Part shown: one piece after another, positions 53,904 through 60,798 of the stretch
Layout: each line of letters begins with the position of its first letter
Position numbering within the stretch: the first letter of the stretch is position 1
Assembly (NCBI RefSeq): GCF_000974785.1
Contig: NZ_BBWV01000003.1
Coordinates: 620,001 to 684,000, forward strand
DNA: 64,000 bases
Reading direction: 5' to 3'
Origin: Flavihumibacter petaseus NBRC 106054
GTDB lineage: Bacteria > Bacteroidota > Bacteroidia > Chitinophagales > Chitinophagaceae
Notes under the pieces: generated by a model
What the model was told of the DNA's origin: nothing
Database searches by the model: none
Seen by the model: only the letters and a program-made list of their open reading frames with translations
Program-made: the position numbers and the translations under genes

Positions 53904-53974
53904 AGTTGCGTAGTGCAAAGGCAGCACATCTGAATCTGGCTCAGAAGATGTTGGTTCGAATCCAGCCGCAACGA
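53904..53974 (+). tRNA. tRNA-Gln (anticodon CUG)
   Basis: 71 bases fold as a standard cloverleaf: acceptor AGTTGCG/CGCAACG (six pairs and an A1-G72 mismatch), T8-A9, D-stem GTGC/GCAC with GG in the loop, anticodon stem TCTGA/TCAGA with loop ATCTGGC (anticodon CTG, T33, G37), a 4-base variable loop, and T-arm GTTGG-TTCGAAT-CCAGC. The discriminator is A and CCA is not encoded. A weak first pair is normal in tRNA-Gln. The ykuK ATG follows 31 bases later, so tRNA and mRNA probably share one transcript. Confidence 0.8.
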
Positions 53975-54005
53975 CAAATTACAAGTGAGATTAAAAACCA
54001 AAACA

Positions 54006-54485
54006 ATGGAACAGGTATGGAGAAAATTGAGCGGCGAGCGGATCAGGCATCCGCTGACAGATGAAGTGACAGCAGTATTGCAGCGCGAAACAGCGCAGGG
54101 GCATGAATTGAAGGTTTGTATTGGTACCGACAGCCAGGTAAAAGGTGCGGTAACCGAGTTTGCTACCGTAGTGGTGTTCATCCGGAAAGGAAAGGGCGGA
54201 TTCATGTATATCCGCAACGAAACCACCAGGCGCAGGTTCAGTATCAAAGAACGGATGCTGACTGAAGTTGCGAAAAGTGTTGACGTGGCGTATGCATTGT
54301 GCAATATCCTGTCCCGCTACAGTGTGGACATGGAAGTGCATGCCGACATCAACACCAATCCGAAGTTCAAAAGCAATGATGCGTTAAAAGAAGCGATGGG
54401 GTTCATTATGGGAATGGGCTTCGCTTTCCGGTCCAAACCCCATGCATTTGCGAGCTCCAGCTGCGCGAATAAGATAGTACAATAG
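54006..54485 (+). CDS. YkuK/DUF458 RNase H-fold protein
   Basis: A 159-residue protein of the YkuK (DUF458) family, with a predicted RNase H-like fold. Acidic residues in Cys-Ile-Gly-Thr-Asp-Ser-Gln (near 38), Glu in the Val-Ala-Tyr helix region and His-Ala-Asp-Ile-Asn (near 105) fit the metal site. The Ser-Lys-Pro-His-Ala-Phe end is also a family feature. The biochemical activity is not established. The frame extends upstream with a GTG at 53985, which would sit 11 bases after the tRNA; ATG 54006 is preferred. It is between tRNA-Gln and the tRNA-like RNA on the same strand. Confidence 0.8.
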   Translation: MEQVWRKLSGERIRHPLTDEVTAVLQRETAQGHELKVCIGTDSQVKGAVTEFATVVVFIRKGKGGFMYIRNETTRRRFSIKERMLTEVAKSVDVAYALCNILSRYSVDMEVHADINTNPKFKSNDALKEAMGFIMGMGFAFRSKPHAFASSSCANKIVQ

Positions 54486-54615
54486 AAATTTTAATATGGA
54501 TGAAATGGGTTTTGTTCGTTGTAATTCAAACCAGGCGGATGTTTCAAAGAAGCATCGCAGTGCAGCGATAGTAATCAGCTGTATGCTGTTGGTTATGGCG
54601 CGCTTTCCCCACCAC

Positions 54616-54680
54616 ATCCAAGGTCAGAGGTTCGACTCCTCTTCCCTTAACGGGGATAGCTCAGTGGTTAGAGCATGGAT
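54616..54680 (+). ncRNA. tRNA-like element 1 (permuted, acceptor stem closed)
   Basis: In order: ATCCA (54616-54620), AGGTC variable-loop-like, T-arm AGAGG-TTCGACT-CCTCT, acceptor-like stem TCCCT/GGGGA closed by TAAC, TA, D-arm GCTC-AGTGGTTA-GAGC, A, TGGAT (54676-54680). ATCCA pairs with TGGAT, so the anticodon stem becomes the open outer helix and the acceptor end is a hairpin. All tRNA consensus bases of the T- and D-loops are present (TTC, GG, A14, A21). Confidence 0.65.
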
Positions 54681-54684
54681 ACCT

Positions 54685-54752
54685 GCGGGTTCGAATCCCG
54701 CTCCGACTGGTTCGGATAGTTCAAATGGTAGAACACCAGACTATTAATCTGG
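54685..54752 (+). ncRNA. tRNA-like element 2 (permuted, acceptor stem closed)
   Basis: In order: T-arm GCGGG-TTCGAAT-CCCGC, acceptor-like stem TCCGA/TCGGA closed by CTGGT, TA, D-arm GTTC-AAATGGTA-GAAC, A, anticodon-like arm CCAGA-CTATTAA-TCTGG. It has all four arms of a tRNA but the opening is at the variable loop, and the acceptor ends are joined. The 'anticodon' would be ATT. It lies 4 bases after element 1. Confidence 0.65.
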
Positions 54753-55008
54753 AAGAACAACAAAAAAGAAACGGGCCGGGCAACGGCGGTGGTTCCCCCG
54801 GGAATGCACCACCGAAAGCCCGCCTGCGACCTGGAACAGCAGTTCAGGCAACATGATACTCAACCCCGGGCAAATGACGCTCACCTTATCCCGTCATCGT
54901 CCCGGAAAAAGTATCCCGACCCAGAATGCAGCCAGGTTCCGCGGTCCGCCGGTTGCCGGCGCCCAGGCCTGTTTCTTATTAAAAAAAGAATGACCAAAAC
55001 AGATAACA

Positions 55009-56109
55009 ATGAAACATGTAACACTGAATGCCTGGCAGGTAGGACTGGTATTCAAAAATGGCGCCTACCAGCGGACCATCACAGCGGGCAGCTACTGGTT
55101 CTGGAGGGGTGAACAGGTGGAGATCTATGATATCACAAAACCTTTTACACCTACCGTTGAACTGAACGTCCTGCTGCAGGATCCCCTGCTGTCTGCCATG
55201 CTGCAGGTAGTGGAAGTGAAAGACAATGCCATCGCGCTGCAATACGAAAACGGGCTGCTGAGAAAAGTACTGACCACCGGCCGGTATGCTTTCTGGAAAA
55301 GTGTGATCCGGTATGACTTCCTGCAGGCCGATATCAGCCAGCCTGAGATCGATCCTGTATTCGACCGCGCCGTGCTGAACAGCGGCTACCTGGGTCAATA
55401 TGTGCGTACCGTCACCGTAGAGAACTATGAAAAAGCCCTCCTGTTCATGGACGGTAAATTCATTCGCGTGCTGGAAGGAGGTGTTTACTACTTCTGGAAA
55501 AACGCGATCCCCGTGAGTATCGCTCGGGTGGATATGCGGCAGCAGCAGCTGGAGATCAATGGCCAGGAGATCCTGACCAAAGACAAGGCCGCGCTGCGGA
55601 TCAACGCCTGGGCGCAGTATACCGTTACCGATATCGAAAAAGCGGTACTGAACAACAAGGGGTATGACACGCAGCTGTATGTGTCTGTGCAGCTTGCCCT
55701 GCGGGAATACGTGGCCGGATTTGCATTCGATGAACTGCTGGAAAAGAAAGACAGCATCGGTGCATTCGTTCGCGAAGCCGTTAGGGACAAAGCAACTGTG
55801 CTGGGTGTAACGCTGCATGATTTCGGTATCCGGGATATCGTACTGCCCGGTGATGTAAAAGAGATCATGAACCAGGTACTGGTAGCGGAAAAGAAAGCGC
55901 AGGCCAATACGATCATGCGCCGGGAAGAAACCGCCAGCACCAGGAGCCTGCTGAACACCGCTCGGCTGATGGAAGAAAACGCGATGCTCTGGAAACTGAA
56001 GGAAATGGAATACGTGGAGAAGATCGCGGAAAAGATCAGCAACATCAGTGTGAATGGCAGCGGCCAGCTGGTCGAACAGCTGAAGCAGCTCTTCATTCCC
56101 GGTAAATAA
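55009..56109 (+). CDS. SPFH/Band-7 (slipin-type) protein with three N-terminal repeats
   Basis: A 366-residue protein. An SPFH/Band-7 domain covers about 135-300, including Leu-Arg-Glu-Tyr-Val-Ala-Gly and a helical tail (about 285-355). No N-terminal membrane helix is visible, unlike stomatin-type slipins. Instead three related segments occur (about 10-42, 74-108, 142-176), each built as Asn/Asp-Gly-x-x-x-Arg/Lys-x-Leu/Ile-x-x-Gly-x-Tyr-x-Phe-Trp. SPFH proteins form membrane-associated ring oligomers; RNA-repair-linked members are thought to scaffold with a tRNA-like RNA. It ends the tRNA-Gln/ykuK/ncRNA unit, and a terminator follows. Confidence 0.82.
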   Translation: MKHVTLNAWQVGLVFKNGAYQRTITAGSYWFWRGEQVEIYDITKPFTPTVELNVLLQDPLLSAMLQVVEVKDNAIALQYENGLLRKVLTTGRYAFWKSVIRYDFLQADISQPEIDPVFDRAVLNSGYLGQYVRTVTVENYEKALLFMDGKFIRVLEGGVYYFWKNAIPVSIARVDMRQQQLEINGQEILTKDKAALRINAWAQYTVTDIEKAVLNNKGYDTQLYVSVQLALREYVAGFAFDELLEKKDSIGAFVREAVRDKATVLGVTLHDFGIRDIVLPGDVKEIMNQVLVAEKKAQANTIMRREETASTRSLLNTARLMEENAMLWKLKEMEYVEKIAEKISNISVNGSGQLVEQLKQLFIPGK

Positions 56110-56111
56110 TC

Positions 56112-56143
56112 AACATCCGGTATCGTCAGGTGCCGGATGTTTT
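56112..56143 (+). terminator. Terminator after slipin
   Basis: AACATCCGG (56112-56120) and CCGGATGTT (56133-56141) form a 9-bp stem with a 12-base loop, then a short T-run to 56142. It lies between the convergent slipin and GNAT genes and can act in both directions. Confidence 0.7.
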
Positions 56144-56144
56144 A

Positions 56145-56438
56145 CTATTCCTCCTTCCAGAGATCAGCATATTCAGCAGGATGACGCTTGAACTGTGCAT
56201 GGACATAAGGGCAAAGCGGAATGACTTTCAACCCATGTTTTCTTGCATAATCCACCATATGTGCCAGGAGCTTTTTGGCCAGTCCGCGGCCTTCCGCACT
56301 TGGTATAACCTCCGTATGGTAAACGGTCAGCGCTGTTCCCGAAATACTGATGATCATCTCAGCAACTTTTTCTTCTCCTTCAAAAATAAAAAAGCCGCCC
56401 TGGTTTTTGTCGTTCAACCGCAACGTTATTTCGTCCAT
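56145..56438 (-). CDS. Small GNAT-family N-acetyltransferase
   Basis: A 97-residue minimal GNAT domain with Gly-Arg-Gly-Leu-Ala-Lys-Lys-Leu as the acetyl-CoA loop (near 50) and Cys-Pro-Tyr-Val-His-Ala-Gln-Phe at the end, as in the YjdJ/GNAT_2-like group. The substrate is unknown. It converges with slipin and precedes the AraC gene on the same strand (19-bp gap). Confidence 0.8.
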   Translation of the reverse strand: MDEITLRLNDKNQGGFFIFEGEEKVAEMIISISGTALTVYHTEVIPSAEGRGLAKKLLAHMVDYARKHGLKVIPLCPYVHAQFKRHPAEYADLWKEE

Positions 56439-56457
56439 TGGTATGGGGTATGAGCGG

Positions 56458-57468
56458 TTAAGTTACAGCTTTCAGGGTTTTTTCTTTCATAGTGCTTTTT
56501 CCGGGCGTGTATCCGAACCGCTTTTTAAATTCAGTACAGAAGCTGCTCACATTGTTGTACCCGATAAAGAATGCGGCTTCCGAAACATTCATCCCATCTT
56601 CCTGCAATAATACCCTGGCCTTCTGCATGCGCAACTGGTGCAGGTGACCAAACACGGTGGTTTGGAACAATTCTTTATAGCCCTTCTTGAGTTTGAATTC
56701 ATTCAGTCCGAATTTATAGGTCAGCTCTTTCAGGCTGAAATCCTCCAGGTATGCATTTTCTACAAATTGTTTCACGGCATGGAGCCGCTCACGATCAGCA
56801 ACTGACCATTGCTGACTATTGGTTGTTGGTGGTAGTTGCGCCGCCTGGTCCAGTTGCAATGCCAGTAATTCCAGCATTTTGCTTTCCAGGAAAAGGTAGC
56901 GGGTGGTGCCCGTAAAACGGCATTGACGGATAGCGCTAATTACATCCGCGATGCCAGGCCGGCAGGCCATCGCCTGTTTATCAGCCAGGAAAGTTTTTGC
57001 GCCACCAATGGCATTGGCGATGCGATCGGCAACGCGTGTGTCATCTCCCTGCAGCAACCCCTGCAGGAATGTGATGTCATAAATGATCGTCAGTGCATGA
57101 AAGACTGGCGCGTTAATAGCATGATGCCCGGTAAATTCAGGATTATATTGCAGGTTGTGAAACCCTTTCGCCAGCCGCACGCTTCCATCGATATTATGAA
57201 ACCGGGAAGCTGCATTTCCTTCCAGGATAAAAACCGATTCGGCTGATGCCCTGGGTGCCTCGTCTACCAGCTGAAATGGCTGGCCGGCATCGAGCCTGAA
57301 TTCCGTGAGTTGCATACCGGGCGTGCTCACCGCATGGATACTGCCTTTTGCCAGTCCAGCTTCTTCAAATTGAAACCGGAAATCAGTATAACGGTCGGAA
57401 GCGAAAACTATTTGTTGTTCCGCTTTGCCAAAGAGCTGATCCCAGTTAGCCAGGTTGATTTTATCCAT
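56458..57468 (-). CDS. AraC-family transcriptional regulator
   Basis: A 336-residue regulator. A ligand-sensing N-terminal part without clear domain call precedes a double HTH (about 235-330) containing Tyr-Lys-Phe-Gly-Leu-Asn-Glu-Phe-Lys-Leu-Lys-Lys-Gly-Tyr-Lys-Glu-Leu-Phe, typical of the siderophore/antibiotic-type PchR-like AraC proteins. It is divergent from the cupin/metallo-beta-lactamase operon (78-bp gap) and may control it. A near-consensus -7 box AAATTTTG ends 4 bases before the ATG. Confidence 0.85.
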   Translation of the reverse strand: MDKINLANWDQLFGKAEQQIVFASDRYTDFRFQFEEAGLAKGSIHAVSTPGMQLTEFRLDAGQPFQLVDEAPRASAESVFILEGNAASRFHNIDGSVRLAKGFHNLQYNPEFTGHHAINAPVFHALTIIYDITFLQGLLQGDDTRVADRIANAIGGAKTFLADKQAMACRPGIADVISAIRQCRFTGTTRYLFLESKMLELLALQLDQAAQLPPTTNSQQWSVADRERLHAVKQFVENAYLEDFSLKELTYKFGLNEFKLKKGYKELFQTTVFGHLHQLRMQKARVLLQEDGMNVSEAAFFIGYNNVSSFCTEFKKRFGYTPGKSTMKEKTLKAVT

Positions 57469-57546
57469 TTATCAAAATTTAGAATCCGTTTGCCTGAAAA
57501 GCCATCGCCTGTTTCCGGCGCAATTTTGACTAAAACTGGAAAAATT

Positions 57547-58371
57547 ATGGAAACAATACTGGTTGATGGGGTACAGGTTGAAGAAAACGCTGTACCAACT
57601 GTTCCTTCCCGCAAATGGATGAACCTTCTCTGGTTGCTGGTCTACCCGGTCGGTGTATACAAAACCTGGAAACGGCGGCAACCGTTGCTGAAGCCCCTCT
57701 GGCTGAAACTATTGTATACCATCGTCGGCCTGCCCATTTTTTTATTGGGCTTTGCCTACTGTAGCATTGTATTGTTCGCGGCATTCCTGCCACCGCTTGA
57801 CCGGACTGTCGGTCAACGGGCTGACCGCACCATCACCAACAGTGAAGGCGGCTATTCGGCGACGTTTGTGAAAACCGGTACGGAAACAAATGGTGCCTAT
57901 GAACTGGTTCAGGTAGAGCTGGAACCACTTGGCGGCAACGACTGGCATTACCACAATAGTTTTGAGGAAACATTTACTGTAGTCGAAGGGCGCATCCGCA
58001 TCGGGGAGGAGGGCAAGGAAATATTACTCAATAAAGGCGATTCAACAACTGCCCTGCGCGAACATTTCCATTTCTTTAAGAATGCGGACAATCAGAAAGC
58101 TTTGCTGCAGGTAAAAGTTTCGCCGGCATCCGGGCTCGAAAAGACTTTACGTGTCGCTTACGGACTCATCAATGACGGCGAGCTTCACAATGACATGACC
58201 AAAAACCCCTGGCATATGGTATTGCTGCTGGCCTATTCCGAATCCTATCTTCCAATGGCACCATCCTGGTTCCAGGAACCGCTGATCAGCGCCCTGGCGA
58301 AGATCGCTCAGTGGAAAGGAGAGGATAAAGTGCTGTACAAGTATTTTAAAGCCAGCGGACAAACCTTCTGA
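57547..58371 (+). CDS. Membrane-anchored cupin-domain protein
   Basis: A 274-residue protein. Hydrophobic stretches near residues 22-38 and 52-78 give two or three membrane helices. A cupin domain (about 105-205) carries His-Tyr-His-Asn-Ser-Phe-Glu-Glu as the metal-binding motif, with His-Phe-His-Phe in the second strand. The C-terminal 60 residues include another hydrophobic segment. No function is known to me. The frame is open upstream to 57310 over the divergent AraC gene; ATG 57547 is chosen for the normal hydrophobic start. Its stop overlaps the metallo-beta-lactamase ATG by 1 base. Confidence 0.65.
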   Translation: METILVDGVQVEENAVPTVPSRKWMNLLWLLVYPVGVYKTWKRRQPLLKPLWLKLLYTIVGLPIFLLGFAYCSIVLFAAFLPPLDRTVGQRADRTITNSEGGYSATFVKTGTETNGAYELVQVELEPLGGNDWHYHNSFEETFTVVEGRIRIGEEGKEILLNKGDSTTALREHFHFFKNADNQKALLQVKVSPASGLEKTLRVAYGLINDGELHNDMTKNPWHMVLLLAYSESYLPMAPSWFQEPLISALAKIAQWKGEDKVLYKYFKASGQTF

Positions 58372-59159
58372 TGTTCCCGGTTACAGTATATTTACGGGCA
58401 TTAAAAGCAGTCGTGTTGAAATACCTGATGATCCTTCCTGTCTTATTAGCAACACTGCATTGTTGCGCCCAGAAAACTATGTCGTTTGGCCCCCGCATTG
58501 TTTATCGGTCCGACCGTTTGGAGGTTACACGAATTTCCGCGCATGCATATGAACATACGACTTACCTGCAAACACAGGATTTTGGAAAAGTACCTTGCAA
58601 TGGCCTGATCGTCAATGATGCCGGTGAAGCCGTGATTTTTGATACGCCCGCGGATGACAGCACATCGGAAGAACTGATCGCATGGGTCAAAGATTCCCTG
58701 CAAAGCAAAGTGAAAGCGGTGATTCCAACGCATTTTCACAATGATTGCCTGGGCGGGCTCAAGGCGTTTCATCAACAGGCGATTGCTTCCTATGCATATT
58801 TCAAAACAATTGAATATGCCAGGGAGCATAAGGTCGCTATTCCCCAAAACAGTTTTCAGGATTCCCTGGTGCTCAGCGTTGGTAAAGCCACCATCATGGC
58901 AAAATATTTTGGCGAAGGTCATACGCGGGACAATGTAGTCGGCTATTTTCCGGGTGAGCATATTTTGTTCGGAGGCTGCCTGGTCAAAGAGATCGATGCT
59001 TCCAAAGGTTACCTGGGCGATGCCAATGTGGCTGCCTGGTCAGCAACTGTTGAAAGGGTGAAGAAAGCATTTCCCGATGTTAAAATTGTTATTCCCGGTC
59101 ACGGAGCATACGGCGAGCAAGAGCTATTGGATTATACGATCCGCTTATTCAGGCATTGA
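58371..59159 (+). CDS. Subclass B1 metallo-beta-lactamase
   Basis: A 262-residue exported protein. The hydrophobic signal is about residues 17-33, ending near Cys-Cys-Ala-Gln. The complete B1 zinc set is present: His121-x-His123-x-Asp125 (His-Phe-His-Asn-Asp), His184 (Glu-Gly-His-Thr-Arg-Asp-Asn), Cys203 (Gly-Gly-Cys-Leu-Val-Lys) and His244 (Pro-Gly-His-Gly). The Lys after the Cys is the carboxylate-binding residue of B1 enzymes. Hydrolysis of carbapenems and other beta-lactams is expected by family. The ATG overlaps the cupin stop codon, so translation is coupled. Nothing marks it as mobile, so it is probably chromosomal. Confidence 0.9.
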   Translation: MFPVTVYLRALKAVVLKYLMILPVLLATLHCCAQKTMSFGPRIVYRSDRLEVTRISAHAYEHTTYLQTQDFGKVPCNGLIVNDAGEAVIFDTPADDSTSEELIAWVKDSLQSKVKAVIPTHFHNDCLGGLKAFHQQAIASYAYFKTIEYAREHKVAIPQNSFQDSLVLSVGKATIMAKYFGEGHTRDNVVGYFPGEHILFGGCLVKEIDASKGYLGDANVAAWSATVERVKKAFPDVKIVIPGHGAYGEQELLDYTIRLFRH

Positions 59160-59221
59160 GCATATTCCGGATTTTCTGGTTGGTTGCTATTGCTGAGATT
59201 TGTATCATAAAACCAGCAGTT

Positions 59222-60070
59222 ATGGAAACACAGGCTCAATTGAATTACCGGCGGATTGCTGAGGCGATCGACTTCATCAATGCCCATTTCAGATCGCAAC
59301 CCAACCTGGATGAAGTTGCAGAAAGCATACACCTGAGTCCGGCGCATTTTCAGCGCCTTTTCACCGACTGGGCGGGAACCAGCCCGAAGAAATTTCTGCA
59401 ATACATTAGCGTGGAGCATGCCAAAACGATCCTGAAGACAGAAAAAGCAACCCTTGCCGATACGGCCATAGAAACCGGACTTTCCAGCACCAGCCGGCTG
59501 CATGAACTGTTCATCAATATTGAGGGCATGACGCCTGCTGAATATAAAAACGGCGGGAAGGGACTGGCCATCAACTACAGTTTCGCCGAAAGTCCTTTCG
59601 GTTCGCTGATTGTTGCCTCAACGGCAAAAGGCATTTGCTATATGGCATTTGAAGATGATGAGGCAAAAGCATTCACTGACCTTACGGCGAAATTCCCCAA
59701 CGCAACATTCCACCGAATGCTTGACCTGATCCAACAGAATGCCCTATTTATTTTCCAGCACGACTGGAGCCGCCTGGGTGAAATCAAGCTGCACCTGAAG
59801 GGAACGGATTTTCAACTGAAAGTATGGGAAAGCCTGCTGAAGATCCCGATGGGAAAGTTGTCTACCTATGGCAACATTGCGGAACAGATTGGAAGCCCCG
59901 GCGCTTCGAGGGCGGTGGGTACCGCCATCGGCAGCAATCCGGTTGCCTTCCTCATCCCCTGCCACCGGGTGATACAATCCTCCGGAGCCTTTGGCGGGTA
60001 CATGTGGGGACCTACAAGAAAAGCCGCAATCATTGGATGGGAAGGTAGCAGAACGCAATCAGAAATCTAA
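59222..60070 (+). CDS. Ada-like AraC/O6-methylguanine-DNA methyltransferase fusion
   Basis: A 282-residue protein. An AraC-type HTH (about 5-105; Ile-His-Leu-Ser-Pro-Ala-His-Phe-Gln-Arg) is joined to an O6-alkylguanine transferase domain with Pro-Cys-His-Arg-Val (Cys247 is the methyl acceptor) and Arg-Ala-Val-Gly-Thr-Ala upstream. It lacks the N-terminal Ada zinc/methylphosphotriester domain that activates E. coli Ada; that domain occurs as a separate gene at 60799. The frame opens at 59156, but ATG 59222 starts the HTH region. Confidence 0.88.
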   Translation: METQAQLNYRRIAEAIDFINAHFRSQPNLDEVAESIHLSPAHFQRLFTDWAGTSPKKFLQYISVEHAKTILKTEKATLADTAIETGLSSTSRLHELFINIEGMTPAEYKNGGKGLAINYSFAESPFGSLIVASTAKGICYMAFEDDEAKAFTDLTAKFPNATFHRMLDLIQQNALFIFQHDWSRLGEIKLHLKGTDFQLKVWESLLKIPMGKLSTYGNIAEQIGSPGASRAVGTAIGSNPVAFLIPCHRVIQSSGAFGGYMWGPTRKAAIIGWEGSRTQSEI

Positions 60071-60080
60071 ATCTTCTACC

Positions 60081-60794
60081 GTGCAGATTATAGCTGATAG
60101 AATAGAAAAGGTGAATTGGCAGGAAATCGCTGCCTCCATGCACCGGGACGGTTACGCTGTTATTCCGGGTTTAATTTCAGACGATCAGTGCGAACTCCTG
60201 AAAGCAGATTATAGCGATTCGCGGCTTTACCGAAAGACTGTCGTGATGGAGCGCTATCGTTTCGGATTGGGGGAATACAAATATTTCAACTACCCGCTGC
60301 CTGAAATCATTCAGTCGATCAGAACTGCAATCTACCCGAAACTGGCTACGATCGCCAACACCTGGTTCAGAAAACTGGATATTGACCGGCAGTTTCCCCC
60401 GGAGCATGCAGCGCTGTTGCAGCAATGCCATGAGAAGGGACAGGATAAAGCGACGGTCCTGATCCTGAAATATGGCCAGGGTGGCTTTAATACATTGCAC
60501 CAGGATTTATATGGGGACATCTATTTTCCAATTCAGATTGTTTTGATGCTGAATGATCCCGAAAAGGATTTCACGGGCGGCGAGCTGGTACTCACCCGAC
60601 AGATCCCCAGGGCGCAATCCGAGGCCATCGTTATCAAACCCCGAAAGGGCGATGTGGTGATTTTTACGACAAACTTTAAACCGGAGAAAGGCACGAAGGG
60701 GTATTACCGGGTAAATATGAAGCACGGGGTAAGCAAGGTGAGATCAGGACAGCGGCATACCCTCGGGATCATCTTTCATGATGCGATAAATTAG
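60081..60794 (+). CDS. 2OG-Fe(II) oxygenase (alkylation-repair neighbourhood)
   Basis: A 237-residue protein. His-Gln-Asp (near 144) with a later His (Lys-His-Gly-Val) and Arg (Gln-Arg-His) form the Fe/2-oxoglutarate site of the dioxygenase jelly roll; Gly-Gly-Glu-Leu-Val-Leu-Thr supplies a core strand. It differs from AlkB. The proposed GTG start lies 10 bp after the Ada stop; an ATG start is found at 60138 and would cut the N-terminus. The position between Ada and the Ada-zinc gene suggests DNA or nucleotide repair, inferred. Confidence 0.75.
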   Translation: MQIIADRIEKVNWQEIAASMHRDGYAVIPGLISDDQCELLKADYSDSRLYRKTVVMERYRFGLGEYKYFNYPLPEIIQSIRTAIYPKLATIANTWFRKLDIDRQFPPEHAALLQQCHEKGQDKATVLILKYGQGGFNTLHQDLYGDIYFPIQIVLMLNDPEKDFTGGELVLTRQIPRAQSEAIVIKPRKGDVVIFTTNFKPEKGTKGYYRVNMKHGVSKVRSGQRHTLGIIFHDAIN

Positions 60795-60798
60795 CATA

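Larger units (their letters stand above)
54486..55008 (+). ncRNA. Structured non-coding region between ykuK and slipin
   Basis: 523 bases without a credible protein gene. From 5': hairpins ATCGC/GCGAT (54554-54569) and CAGC/GCTG (54576-54588), two permuted tRNA-like elements (54616-54752), an A-rich linker (54753-54770), then GC-rich hairpins. These are CGGGC/GCCCG enclosing CGGTGG/CCACCG (54777-54822), GCCTG/CAGGC (54822-54849), CCGGG/CCCGG enclosing ATGACG/CGTCAT (54866-54905), and GCCGG/CCGGC near 54945-54962. Base composition is clearly richer in GC after 54770. A frame of 83 codons at 54496 crosses the tRNA-like part and is rejected as coding. It is probably one long structured RNA on the operon transcript. 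Confidence 0.6.

Noticed and set aside
54496-54747. Open frame of 83 codons across the tRNA-like folds.
   Set aside because: It translates paired tRNA arms; the RNA structure explains the sequence better than a protein.
54643-54752. Three ordinary but decayed tRNA genes in normal order.
   Set aside because: Normal-order pairing fails at the acceptor stems, while the permuted pairing gives 5-bp acceptor hairpins, TA linkers and D-arms in both copies.
53904-56143. A tRNA-borne integrated element or genomic island.
   Set aside because: No integrase, no repeated tRNA 3' end as an attachment site, and no phage or plasmid genes were seen.
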